Of a stretch of DNA of 64,000 nucleotides, positions 39,886 to 48,661 are shown piece after piece. The stretch's first letter is position 1. Each line of letters begins with the position of its first letter. Below the pieces are notes generated by a model. The model worked only from the letters and a program-made list of their open reading frames with translations, searched no databases and was not told the origin of the DNA. The stretch comes from Verrucomicrobiota bacterium (GTDB lineage: Bacteria; Verrucomicrobiota; Verrucomicrobiia; Opitutales; Opitutaceae). Made by a program: the position numbers and the translations under genes. Location: assembly GCA_028293545.1 (NCBI GenBank), contig JAQGOP010000035.1, forward strand, positions 62,001 through 126,000, given 5' to 3'.

Positions 39886-40063
39886 GCGAGCGACGAAGGG
39901 ACGCCACACCGAGAACCTTGGGAAGTGGGTGGGCCAGCATGACGACGGGACGGACATTTAGACATCATACGCGCGACGGGGACCAGAGGATGCGAAGGCG
40001 TGGATTTGGCGAGCATTTTGAACTGCGGCCGTCGGCCCGATCCAGGTTCGCCGATGCGGGCGG
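39886..40063. other. Probable ECF sigma promoter region
   Basis: A 178-base gap upstream of the sigma factor gene on the minus strand. ECF pairs usually autoregulate from such a region, but I could not identify a convincing -35/-10 pair by eye. Confidence 0.3.
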
Positions 40064-40279
40064 TCACAGCACCGCATAGCCGATCACGCCGAGCACGATA
40101 ACCGCGCCGAGCACGGAGAGGATGCGACGTTCGACGGCGGTCACGCGGAGGGGCATGTCGCGAAGGTTTTCGCGTGAGGAGCGCGCAGGCAAATCCAATT
40201 GGTGTTGGGGCCACCGGCCGGAGATCGGTTCGACGGCCGCGAGGGTTACCGTTGCGCGACGCAACGTGATCTGTTGCAA
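40064..40279 (-). CDS. Possible tail-anchored small protein
   Basis: A 71-residue frame, TTG start at 40279, whose only notable feature is a C-terminal hydrophobic helix (ILSVLGAVIVLGVIGYAV). An internal ATG at 40156 would give just 30 residues. It is head-to-head with the glycosyltransferase, whose start lies eight bases away. Tail anchoring and codon use support it weakly; it could also be a chance frame. Confidence 0.35.
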   Translation of the reverse strand: MQQITLRRATVTLAAVEPISGRWPQHQLDLPARSSRENLRDMPLRVTAVERRILSVLGAVIVLGVIGYAVL

Positions 40280-40287
40280 GGACGGGC

Positions 40288-41019
40288 ATGAGCGGCCCGA
40301 TTTTTTCCGTGGCGATTCCCGCGTACAATGAAGCGCGGCTGCTGCCGCGTTTGCTCGACAGCATCGACGTCGCGCGCGCGCGCTTTGGCGACGACCCGGC
40401 GGCCATCGAGGTGATCGTCGGCAACAATGGATCGACGGACGCGACCGCCGATATTGCGCGCCAGCGGGGTTGCACGGTGGTAGACGTGGAGAAACGCGCG
40501 ATCGCCGCGGCGCGAAACGGGGCGGCGGGGGCGGCGCGCGGGGAGATCCTTTGTTTCATCGATGCCGACTCGATCCTGCATCCGGAAACCTTCAACGAAA
40601 TCGAGGCGGCGATGCGCACGGGCCGGTGCGCGGTGGGTGCGTCGGGCGTGTGGATGGAGCGGATGTCGATGGGGATCGCGGTGACCTGGCTCATGCTCGT
40701 GCCGATCACGCGGCTGGCGCGCGTCGACACGGGCGTGGTGTTTTGCCGGCGCGAGGATTTCGCGACGGTGGAGGGTTATCGCGAAAAAATGATGGTGGCC
40801 GAGGACGTGGATTTCATGTGGCGGCTCAAGCGCCTGGGAAAAAAACGCCAGGCGCGCTTCATGCGTTTGCCCACGGCGCGGGCGATCACGTCGACGCGGA
40901 AGTTCGACCGTCATGGCGACTGGCACTACGTGCCGCTGATCCTGAAAGTCCCCTTCACGCTCCTCGTCGCCCGCGGCAAGGCGCGCCAGATTGTGTGGGA
41001 CTACTGGTATGAGCGCTGA
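40288..41019 (+). CDS. Glycosyltransferase family 2
   Basis: A 243-residue GT-A fold enzyme. The nucleotide-sugar binding motif is VAIPAYNEARLLPRLL, followed by VGNNGSTDATADIA and the metal-binding CFIDADS (DxD-like). EDVDFMWRLKRLGKK is the typical ED-x-D acceptor-site block. It lacks transmembrane helices and may act on a cell-envelope glycolipid or on an exopolysaccharide; the acceptor is unknown. It is an isolated gene, convergent with dapF. Confidence 0.86.
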   Translation: MSGPIFSVAIPAYNEARLLPRLLDSIDVARARFGDDPAAIEVIVGNNGSTDATADIARQRGCTVVDVEKRAIAAARNGAAGAARGEILCFIDADSILHPETFNEIEAAMRTGRCAVGASGVWMERMSMGIAVTWLMLVPITRLARVDTGVVFCRREDFATVEGYREKMMVAEDVDFMWRLKRLGKKRQARFMRLPTARAITSTRKFDRHGDWHYVPLILKVPFTLLVARGKARQIVWDYWYER

Positions 41020-41040
41020 GGCCGGGAGGCCTCGATCGTT
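41018..41040. terminator. Weak hairpin between convergent genes
   Basis: GAGGCC (41018-41023) and GGCCTC (41028-41033) form a 6-bp GC-rich stem with a GGGA loop, followed by GATCGTT. It overlaps the glycosyltransferase stop codon and lies before the 3' end of the dapF-like gene, so it may serve as a bidirectional terminator. Confidence 0.35.
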
Positions 41041-41061
41041 TTCCAGGGAGCCCCGCCGAAG

Positions 41062-41916
41062 TTACACTTTTACCAGGAACAGTTCGGGGTGCAGGGTGCC
41101 TTCGGCGACTTTGTTGACGGTGCCGGTCATGAGGATCGAAAAATTGTCGCCGATCTCGATGCCGATTTCACCGCCGGGCATGTGGACGGTGACGCTGCGA
41201 TCGACCAGGCCGAGTTTGTGCGCGACGGCGGCGGCGGCGCTGGAACTGCTGCCGGAGGCGAGGGTGTAGCCGGCGCCGCGTTCCCAGATTTCGATCTGGA
41301 TATTGCGGCGATCGATCACCCGCAGGAATTGCACGTTGGTCTTGCGCGGGAAATTCGGATGGACCTCGAGGTCGGGTCCGTAACGTCGTGCGAGCGCTTC
41401 GGAAATTTCGTCGAGCACAATGACGCAGTGCGGATTGCCGATCGTGGCGGCATTGAACGTGAACTCACGGTCCTGGATCCTGACCTTCTCGCCGATGACC
41501 TCGCGCGCGGCGCCAGTGACCGGAATTTTCGCGCTGTCGAAACTCACGTGGCCCATCTCGATCGTGAGCAGCCGGCCGTTTTCCTTGATGACGGTCTTCA
41601 CGTGTCCACCGGGAGTCTCGACCGTGAAGGAGAGATTTTTCACCAAGCCCTGGTCCCAGAGGAAACGGGAGAAAATGCGCAGGCCGTTGCCGGACTTTTC
41701 CGCTTCCGAGCCATCGGGGTTGAAGATACGCAGGCCGAAATCGCTCCGCTGCGAAGCCAGCGGCCCCCAGAGAATCCCATCCGATCCCACGCCGAAATTG
41801 CGGTGGCAGACGACGCGGATCTGCGCGGTCGTCGGGGCGGGTTTCCACGCGGGAAAATCCGCGGGGTTCAGGACAATATAATCATTGCCGAGGGCGTGGT
41901 ATTTATAAAAGCGCAT
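41062..41916 (-). CDS. DapF-like protein lacking both usual catalytic Cys
   Basis: A 284-residue protein with the diaminopimelate epimerase fold and the family's two-domain layout. The start MRFYKYHALGNDYIVLN and the blocks FNPDGSEAEKSGNGLRIFSR and ERGAGYTLASGSSSSAAAA are clear. In DapF the first block ends NGxRC and the second is ACGTG; here the first Cys is Ile (near residue 77) and the second is Ser (near residue 219). Both acid/base residues are thus absent. It may be a paralogue with another activity, or an enzyme using other residues. The ATG at 41916 is preferred; the in-frame extension upstream is antisense noise. Confidence 0.85.
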   Translation of the reverse strand: MRFYKYHALGNDYIVLNPADFPAWKPAPTTAQIRVVCHRNFGVGSDGILWGPLASQRSDFGLRIFNPDGSEAEKSGNGLRIFSRFLWDQGLVKNLSFTVETPGGHVKTVIKENGRLLTIEMGHVSFDSAKIPVTGAAREVIGEKVRIQDREFTFNAATIGNPHCVIVLDEISEALARRYGPDLEVHPNFPRKTNVQFLRVIDRRNIQIEIWERGAGYTLASGSSSSAAAAVAHKLGLVDRSVTVHMPGGEIGIEIGDNFSILMTGTVNKVAEGTLHPELFLVKV

Positions 41917-42059
41917 GGAGGTGTTTTTACAGGAGGAATGCCAAGGTCGATCCGAGAGTCGGGGCCGCCAACTGACTTGGAGCAATGGCCGCAAACCACC
42001 AACGTACCCAACGCGTCTCGGTCCCGCGTATTTCTCGATTCGTCTCCTGTAAAATCTAC

Positions 42060-43595
42060 CTAAGCCGAGCGAATGGTGGCGGTGGGTTCGCCCACGGGGA
42101 GGGCGGGGGCGAAGCCGAAGAGATTCCGTTTCTTGATCGCGACGGCCACGGCGGCGGGGACCATCTCCTCCCAAGTCGGGTCCTTCTCCTTGATGCGGCG
42201 AAGGACGTCGCGGGAGAAAATGTGGAGCATGTTGACGTCGAAACCCACGATGCAGTCGATGTAGTGGTTCTCGAGAAGATGATTATAGAGATTTCGGAGA
42301 TGGTCGATCACCTGGACGTTCTTGGCCGTGATCAAGACATTGGACGTGAACGAGTGACCCATCGCCCGCGGGACGTTGGCCGGCGCGGCGATCGGCGCGC
42401 TGGTCTGGCCGGTGGTCAGGTAATGATCGTAGGCCTCCTGCCGCATCGGATAAATATACAGCCGGACGGAGTTGCGGAACAAACGGCCGAATGACTCGAG
42501 GATGCCGCCTTCGAGGTTCTCGTAATATTTCTCGTTGAAGATCTCGAGGAGGTTGTTGATGCCCATCGCCACGCCGATCATTTCCTTCGTGTAGCGGCGG
42601 AAGTAGGACGTCAGCCGGAAATACTCCGAGTAGTTCGAGATCAGCACCGTGAAACCGATGTCGCTGAGCAGGTCGACGCGGGCGAGGAAGTCCTGCGGGT
42701 CGAGCTCCCCGGCGGCGAGGAGGTTGTTCATGGTGATCTCCATGAGCACGACGACAGGCTTGCCCTTGACGAGCGGCTCCTGGACGAACTGCGCGGTGGC
42801 GCAGTTGAGCATGTCGACGTTGACGTGGGTGACGGGGCGGAAGCTCCCGCGCTCCACCAGCACGGCTTTGTTGCGGAGGATTTCCGACGGTTGCAGGACT
42901 TCGCCGTTGCCGCCGAACATGACGGCGTTGGTGAGGCCGAACTGGACGAGGTGCAGCGACATCAGCCGATTGTCGACGGTGGCGAACGCCGGGCCGCTGA
43001 AACGCAGCATGTCGACCTCGATGCGATCGGAGCTGAGATTGTCGAGGAGCGACTGCGTGAATTTCTTCGGGTCGTCGCGGTAGTAAAAGGCGCCGTAGAT
43101 CAGGTTGGTGCCGACGATGCCGAGGGCTTCCTGCTGGAGCACATTTTCCTTATCCCACATGCGGACGTGGATGAAGATTTCGCTCGGGGCGCTGCCGGGC
43201 TCGAGTTGGAAACGGATTCCCATCCAGCCATGGGCCTCGTTGGTGCCCTTGAAATTGCGGGCGGCCACGGTGTCGGCGAAGACGAAGAAAGTGGTGCGGT
43301 CGCCGCGCGACGTCGCGAGTCGCTCGAGCAGGAGCTGGTACTCGTGGTCGAGCATGAGGCTGAGCCGCTCGCGCGAAACGTAGCGCGGAGCCTTCCCGTA
43401 GATGGCGTCGCTGAACGCCATGTCATAGGCCGAAATGGTTTTCGCGACGGTGCCCGATGCCCCGCCGGCCTGGAAGAACACGCGCGCGACTTCCTGGCCC
43501 GCGCCGATTTCGGCGAACGTGCCATACTTCGGCTCATCGAGATTGATCGTGAGCGCTTTCCGGTTGGTGGTGAGCAGGTCCTTTTTTTCTACCAT
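42060..43595 (-). CDS. Conserved 511-residue protein of unknown function
   Basis: A large soluble protein that I recognise as a conserved family spanning several phyla but cannot name. The N-terminus MVEKKDLLTTNRKALTINLD is followed by GTFAEIGAGQEVARVFFQAG, RTTFFVFADTVAARNFKGTN and GKPVVVLMEITMNNLLAAGE. There is no signal peptide, transmembrane helix or recognised catalytic motif. Its start is divergent from sppA, 243 bases away. Published automatic annotations of such proteins are inconsistent, and I do not adopt one. Confidence 0.75.
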   Translation of the reverse strand: MVEKKDLLTTNRKALTINLDEPKYGTFAEIGAGQEVARVFFQAGGASGTVAKTISAYDMAFSDAIYGKAPRYVSRERLSLMLDHEYQLLLERLATSRGDRTTFFVFADTVAARNFKGTNEAHGWMGIRFQLEPGSAPSEIFIHVRMWDKENVLQQEALGIVGTNLIYGAFYYRDDPKKFTQSLLDNLSSDRIEVDMLRFSGPAFATVDNRLMSLHLVQFGLTNAVMFGGNGEVLQPSEILRNKAVLVERGSFRPVTHVNVDMLNCATAQFVQEPLVKGKPVVVLMEITMNNLLAAGELDPQDFLARVDLLSDIGFTVLISNYSEYFRLTSYFRRYTKEMIGVAMGINNLLEIFNEKYYENLEGGILESFGRLFRNSVRLYIYPMRQEAYDHYLTTGQTSAPIAAPANVPRAMGHSFTSNVLITAKNVQVIDHLRNLYNHLLENHYIDCIVGFDVNMLHIFSRDVLRRIKEKDPTWEEMVPAAVAVAIKKRNLFGFAPALPVGEPTATIRSA

Positions 43596-43838
43596 GGCGG
43601 GGGAGAGTGAAGAGGCACATTCGCGACCGCAATCCGTTCCTACGCGGGAAGCGTGAAGAACGAGTGTCGTTCGCCTCGGGGTGCGTCCCGAACCGATGCC
43701 GCCGCAGCGTGCGCGGTGAGGGTGCACGCCAGCGAGGGCAGGGAAAGTTAATATCGGCCACCGCCCGGCCCGCTTTAGGACCGTTCATGGCGTTTCGACT
43801 GGAGGAACCGGTGAAAGCGGGTAGCTTCCGCGCACTTT
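43596..43838. other. Divergent promoter region, no gene seen
   Basis: A 243-base gap between the divergent start codons of the 511-residue protein and SppA. Nothing beyond C/T-rich start leaders is recognised. Confidence 0.35.
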
Positions 43839-45656
43839 ATGAAGAATTTCTTCACCTCGATGCTCGGTGCGTTAGTTGCCCTCATAATTTTCGCCTGCGG
43901 CGCCGCCCTGCTGTTTTTCGGGTTCATCGGCGCGATCATCGCCATGGGCAACCAGGGCAAAATCGAGAACGTCGAAAATGGCTCGTATCTCGTTTTTGAC
44001 CTCGAGGCGAACATCACCGACAGCCCGCCGACGGTCGACTTCAGCGCGTTGACGGGCGGCAGGGTCGACACGATCCAGCTGCGGACCGTCACCCGCGCGT
44101 TGCGCGCCGCGGCGAAAGACGACCGGATTTCCGGTGTGCTCATCAAGGGTGCGCTCGCTCCCTCCGGTTACGGCACGGGCTATGCCGCGTTGAAGGAAGT
44201 GCGCACGGCGCTCGCGGAGTTCAAAGCCTCCGGGAAACCGGTGAAGGCGTACCTGACTTTTGCGCAGACGAAGGATTTCTACCTGGCGTCGGTGGCGGAC
44301 GAGGTGGTGATCGATCCCTACGGCATGATTTTCATGCCGGGCCTCGCGAGCCAGCCGATGTTTTACGCGGGCGCCTTTGAGAAATATGGCATCGGCGTGC
44401 AGGTCACGCGCGTCGGCAAATACAAATCCTACGTCGAACCCTATACGCGAAAGGACATGAGTCCCGAGAATCGGGAGCAGATCCAGAAATTGCTGGACGA
44501 TGTCTGGGGCAGCCTGCTCGACGACATCGCGAAAAGCCGAGGCGTCACCGTCGCGCAGGTCCAGGCCACGGTGGATAGCGAAGGGCTGATCCGTCCCGAA
44601 GCCGCGAAGGCAGCGAAGCTGGTCGATCGCATCGAATATCGCGACGAGGTGATCGATGACCTGAAGGCCAAGACGGGGCGCAAGAATTCCAAGGATGCAT
44701 TCAAGCAGATCGCGCTGGCGAGTTACGCCAAGTCGTCGATGGACCACGCGGATTTCGTGAAGGCCGACGGCAAGGTCGGTCACGGCAGTCGCATCGCGCT
44801 GGTTTATGCGGAAGGTGCGATTGTGGACGGCGACGGTGAGGCTGGCGAAATCGGCGGCGATAAGTTCTCGCGCGAGATCCGCACCCTGCGCCTGGACGAA
44901 AACGTCAAGGCGATCGTGCTGCGCGTAAACAGCCCCGGCGGGAGTGCCTCGGCCTCCGAAACCATCCAGCGCGAACTTCGCCTCGCCCGGAAGGTCAAGC
45001 CGGTGATCGTGTCGATGGGCAGCTACGCCGCGTCGGGGGGCTATTGGATTTCGACCTACGGCGACCGGATTTTTGCCGAACCGACGACGATCACGGGTTC
45101 GATCGGCGTGTTCGGGATCCAGTTCGACATCAAGAAACTGGCGAACGATTTCGGGATCACTTTCGACACGGTGAAGACCGGGAAATTTGCCGATGCGCTG
45201 ACGATCAGCCGGCCCAAGACCGAGGAGGAACTCGCCGTGCTCCAGCGCATGGTCGATTGGATTTACGACCAGTTCACCGCGAAGGTCGCGGAGTCGCGGC
45301 ACCTGGAATTGAGTTTCGTGAAGGAGATCGCGCAGGGCCGCGTGTGGTCGGGGACCGAGGCCAAGAAGATTGGCTTGGTGGATGAAATCGGCGGCCTGGA
45401 CGTCGCGATCAAGTACGCCGCGGACAAGGCGAAGCTGGGGACGAATTACCGCGTGGTGGAATATCCGCGCAAGAAAGAGCTCGCTGAGGCGATCGGTGAA
45501 ATGCTCGAGCGGTTTCATCCGACCTCACGCGTCAGCAGCCACGACATCGTGGCGCAGATCACGGAGCGCCTCAAAGCCGAGCTGAAGGCGCTGCACACTT
45601 ATAATGATCCGCAGGGCGTCTATGCGCGCATGCCGATGGACCTCAGCGTTCGCTGA
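43839..45656 (+). CDS. sppA: Signal peptide peptidase SppA, long form
   Basis: A 605-residue membrane-bound serine protease that degrades cleaved signal peptides. After a transmembrane helix (about residues 7-35) there are two tandem S49 domains. The lysine general base is in GKYKSYVEPYTRKDMS (first domain) and the serine nucleophile in MGSYAASGGYW (second domain), preceded by VLRVNSPGGSASAS. The length fits the 67K type. sufT follows after 18 bases and may be co-transcribed. Confidence 0.94.
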   Translation: MKNFFTSMLGALVALIIFACGAALLFFGFIGAIIAMGNQGKIENVENGSYLVFDLEANITDSPPTVDFSALTGGRVDTIQLRTVTRALRAAAKDDRISGVLIKGALAPSGYGTGYAALKEVRTALAEFKASGKPVKAYLTFAQTKDFYLASVADEVVIDPYGMIFMPGLASQPMFYAGAFEKYGIGVQVTRVGKYKSYVEPYTRKDMSPENREQIQKLLDDVWGSLLDDIAKSRGVTVAQVQATVDSEGLIRPEAAKAAKLVDRIEYRDEVIDDLKAKTGRKNSKDAFKQIALASYAKSSMDHADFVKADGKVGHGSRIALVYAEGAIVDGDGEAGEIGGDKFSREIRTLRLDENVKAIVLRVNSPGGSASASETIQRELRLARKVKPVIVSMGSYAASGGYWISTYGDRIFAEPTTITGSIGVFGIQFDIKKLANDFGITFDTVKTGKFADALTISRPKTEEELAVLQRMVDWIYDQFTAKVAESRHLELSFVKEIAQGRVWSGTEAKKIGLVDEIGGLDVAIKYAADKAKLGTNYRVVEYPRKKELAEAIGEMLERFHPTSRVSSHDIVAQITERLKAELKALHTYNDPQGVYARMPMDLSVR

Positions 45657-45674
45657 ACCGGAACCAAAAAATTC

Positions 45675-46199
45675 ATGACCCATAAATTATCCCGCGAGAT
45701 TCCCGCGACCGCGATCCCAGCTGGCGATGCAGTGACGCTGCCGGCGGGCTCCGAGGTATTCATCACCCAGACCCTCGGCGGAAACATCACCGTCCGCACC
45801 GATCGCGGGCTCTTTCGCATCGCCGCGGAAAATGCCGGCGCCTTGGTAGGCTATGAAGCCAAACCGGAAGCGGCCGCCGCCAGCACTGAGTTCAACGAAG
45901 CGGTGGTGTGGGAGACGCTGAAGGGCTGCTTCGACCCGGAGATCCCGGTTAACATTGTCGACCTTGGCCTGGTCTATGATCTCTCGATTGAAAAAAGCGC
46001 GGGCGGCAACCAGGTCGACGTCAAGATGACGCTCACCGCTCCCGGCTGCGGCATGGGTCCGGTGATCGCGGAGGATGCGCGCCAGAAGATTGCTGCGCTG
46101 CCCACCGTCGAATCAGCGAGGGTGCACATCGTGTGGGATCCGATCTGGACGCCGCAGATGATTTCGCCCGAGGGACGAAAAGTGCTGGGGTTGGAATAG
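45675..46199 (+). CDS. sufT: SufT-type Fe-S maturation protein
   Basis: A 174-residue protein with a variable N-terminal region and a MIP18/DUF59 domain: CFDPEIPVNIVDLGLVYDLS and MTLTAPGCGMGPVIAEDAR. The conserved Asp, Pro and Cys (TAPGCGMG) are intact. SufT assists iron-sulfur cluster delivery in other bacteria. The remaining suf genes are not here. It may be in one transcript with sppA. Confidence 0.93.
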   Translation: MTHKLSREIPATAIPAGDAVTLPAGSEVFITQTLGGNITVRTDRGLFRIAAENAGALVGYEAKPEAAAASTEFNEAVVWETLKGCFDPEIPVNIVDLGLVYDLSIEKSAGGNQVDVKMTLTAPGCGMGPVIAEDARQKIAALPTVESARVHIVWDPIWTPQMISPEGRKVLGLE

Positions 46200-46200
46200 G

Positions 46201-46227
46201 TCGAACGCGTTGTCCTCAACGCGTTGA
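46201..46227. terminator. Hairpin between sufT and larA
   Basis: CGAACGCGTTG and CAACGCGTTGA can form a stem around TCCT, two bases after the sufT stop. It lies between convergent genes, but lacks a T run, so a role as terminator is uncertain. Confidence 0.4.
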
Positions 46228-46289
46228 GTGGCTTTGCCTGCGATTAAACGACGACGGACCCGAACCAGCGCCCTCCACCGCTGCGCCGC

Positions 46290-47552
46290 TCACGCCAGGT
46301 ACGGAATTGTCAGCGGGCCTTCGGGGAGGATTGCGACAGGGGCGTCGCGCCCGACTTTCGCGAGTTCGGCGTCGAGCGCGGCGCGGAGATCATGTACGGG
46401 CGTCAAGTGCGCGCGGCGCACGGCGTCGTCCGGCAACTCGCTGAAAAGTGAAACCCGGGATTTCAGCAGCACCATCGCGAGATGCTGCGCCTGCCACTGG
46501 TCGAGCATCGCGAATCCTGGCGTCATGATCCGGTCCATCAACTCGCGCGGAGACGCGGACTCCTCGACCAGCGTCCGAAAATTGCCGTGGGCGGGAAAAC
46601 CGTCGTTGCAGCGCGCGGCGGCGAGAATGAGCCCGCCGGGGCGAACGATCCGCGCGGCGGCGGCCATGCCCTTGACGGTCTGGTAAAGGCTTTGGTCGAG
46701 AGGAAAACCGCTGTTGGTCGTGACGACGATCGGGAAGTCGTGCGCGCACGCGGCCATCGCGGTGGCCTTCACAAACGCGCCGCCCTCGCGATGCGCCGCC
46801 AGCGTTTCGCCGCAAAAGAAGCGGGTGATTTCGCGGCGGGTGTTGAGCGTGACGTTGATGCAGAAATCAACCGGAAGAAGCGATCCGCCGGAACGGACGT
46901 GGCGTTGCGTCGGGTTGTCCTCGAGTTCTCCCCAGGTGCTGCGCGGATCGGCGATTACCGCCGCGCCGTGGTACTGCATGATGGCGTCGAGGGACGCGAT
47001 GCCGGGGAACACGGCTTTGTAGCCGCCGGAAAATCCCGCCATGAAGTGCGGCTCGATGAAGCCGAGGATAATGCGCCGGTCGGCGGCCACGTAATCGCGC
47101 GCGAAACGCACCTCGTAGCCCATCGCCGATCGGCCGGCGCTGCGCTGCGTCGCGGGGTCGGCGGCGTCGTGATTGACGACGCGGTAACGGCGGGCGACGC
47201 CGGGCCCGAGCATCGCGTCAAGCTCGGCCGGCGTGTTGGCGCGGTGCGAACCGGTGCCGATGAGGATCGTGAAATTTTCGCGCGGGACGTGAGCCAGTTC
47301 CGCAAACAGCCACGGCAGCAACCGGTCGCTCGGGAGCGGACGCGTGCCGTCGGGAATGACCACGGCGACCTTGTCCGTCGCCGCGATTTTTTCCCGCAGC
47401 GGGCCCGTGCCGATGGGCTGGCGCATGGCGGCGGTGAACGCCGCGGATTCATCGGGCAGGCCGGGAAGAAATCTGGGGGTGAGGACCGTGGCGTCGATGC
47501 CTGTGAGATCGAGTTCGAGACCGGTCGTGCCGTACTGAAGGTGCGTGGTCAC
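46290..47552 (-). CDS. larA: LarA-like nickel-pincer-cofactor enzyme
   Basis: A 420-residue lactate-racemase family protein (DUF2088). Known LarA ligands are mirrored: His in RYRVVNHDAADP, His and the cofactor-binding Lys in IEPHFMAGFSGGYKAVFPG, and a His in IMQYHGAAVI. Such enzymes use a nickel-pyridinium dithiocarboxylate cofactor made by LarB, LarC and LarE, none of which are seen here. Many relatives racemise 2-hydroxy acids other than lactate, so the substrate is open. The GTG at 47552 overlaps the dus stop by four bases (GTGA), so I prefer it to an ATG 24 bases upstream, which overlaps dus further. Confidence 0.85.
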   Translation of the reverse strand: MTTHLQYGTTGLELDLTGIDATVLTPRFLPGLPDESAAFTAAMRQPIGTGPLREKIAATDKVAVVIPDGTRPLPSDRLLPWLFAELAHVPRENFTILIGTGSHRANTPAELDAMLGPGVARRYRVVNHDAADPATQRSAGRSAMGYEVRFARDYVAADRRIILGFIEPHFMAGFSGGYKAVFPGIASLDAIMQYHGAAVIADPRSTWGELEDNPTQRHVRSGGSLLPVDFCINVTLNTRREITRFFCGETLAAHREGGAFVKATAMAACAHDFPIVVTTNSGFPLDQSLYQTVKGMAAAARIVRPGGLILAAARCNDGFPAHGNFRTLVEESASPRELMDRIMTPGFAMLDQWQAQHLAMVLLKSRVSLFSELPDDAVRRAHLTPVHDLRAALDAELAKVGRDAPVAILPEGPLTIPYLA

Positions 47553-48661
47553 GCGACAATCGTTTCGAGCGAACATCCGTCCGCCAACCCGGAAGGCGTT
47601 TCACAGTTGGGCCGCGCGATCACTCCGGGATAGGGCTCGGCGGCAAATTCGCGCGTCGGATCGGCGAGCAGGTGGCGGTCGCACACTTCGAAGAGCGCGG
47701 CCTCGCTTTCGGTGCGGCGCATGTCGTGAAGAAACGCACCCGCCGGGTCCACGCCTTGGCCCACGAAATTCAGGTACTTCTTCATTTTGTTCACATGCAG
47801 GCGTTCGAGCAGGCCCGGCACGGAGGTGGCGCGGTAGAGGCGTTCGATATATTCGCGCACGTCACCCAGCGTGGGCCGGAAAATCGCGGCGGGGTTTTCG
47901 CCGAAAGCCTCGCGGCATTGCCGGAAAATCCACGGGTTGCGGATTGCGTGCCGGCCGATCATGACCCCGGCCGCGCGGGTGTCGTTGAGCACGGTGGCGG
48001 CGCGGGCGGCGGATACGATGTTGCCGTTGGCGAGCACGGGACAGCGCACCTGCGATACGGCGTGGCCGATGGCGTCGTAGTGGACTTCGCTGCGGTACAT
48101 TTCCTTCACCGTGCGCCCGTGCACGCTGAGCAAATCCACCCGGTGGTGATTTACGGAGGCGAGGATGCGGTCGAAGTTCACCGTGTCGTCGAACCCGATG
48201 CGCATCTTGACGGTGAAGAGCCCGGGCACGCACGCGCGGAGCGCGCCGAGGATTTCATCGATCTTGCCGGGCTCGCGCAGCAGGCCGCCGCCGACGTTCT
48301 TCTTATAGACCTTCGGCGCGGGGCAGCCGAGGTTGAGATCGATGCCGGCCACGGGATGCTGCAGCAGCGCCGTGGCGGTGCGGACGAGGTGGGTGATGTC
48401 CTCGCCGATCATTTGGGCAAAGATGGGGCGTCCCGTGGTGTTTTCGTCGATCGAGCGGAGAATGTGTTTCTCGGGCTGGGACTGGGCGTGGACGCGGAAG
48501 AATTCCGTGAAGAAATAATCGGGGGCGCCGTAGTGCGCGATGACGCGCATGAAGGCGAGGTCGGTGACGTCCTGCATCGGCGCGAGGGCCGACAGCGGCG
48601 TCGCGGGAATATGACCGGGCGGGAGTTTTGTCGCCGGCGCCGCCGCAGGATCAGGCTTCAT
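47549..48661 (-). CDS. dus: tRNA-dihydrouridine synthase
   Basis: A 370-residue FMN enzyme that reduces uridines in tRNA D-loops. The TIM barrel has LAPMQDVTDLAFMRVI, DLNLGCPAPKVYKKNVGGGL with the catalytic Cys, LSVHGRTVKEMY, and VLANGNIVSAARA. It is similar to DusB-like proteins but the specificity cannot be assigned. It starts inside the 3' end of the DUF151 gene (11-base overlap) and overlaps larA by four, so the three form one operon. Confidence 0.93.
   Translation of the reverse strand: MKPDPAAAPATKLPPGHIPATPLSALAPMQDVTDLAFMRVIAHYGAPDYFFTEFFRVHAQSQPEKHILRSIDENTTGRPIFAQMIGEDITHLVRTATALLQHPVAGIDLNLGCPAPKVYKKNVGGGLLREPGKIDEILGALRACVPGLFTVKMRIGFDDTVNFDRILASVNHHRVDLLSVHGRTVKEMYRSEVHYDAIGHAVSQVRCPVLANGNIVSAARAATVLNDTRAAGVMIGRHAIRNPWIFRQCREAFGENPAAIFRPTLGDVREYIERLYRATSVPGLLERLHVNKMKKYLNFVGQGVDPAGAFLHDMRRTESEAALFEVCDRHLLADPTREFAAEPYPGVIARPNCETPSGLADGCSLETIVA

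Noticed and set aside
41062-42174. A 370-residue version of the DapF-like protein.
   Set aside because: The first 86 residues are not family-like and include rare composition; MRFYKYHALGND at 41916 is the family N-terminus.
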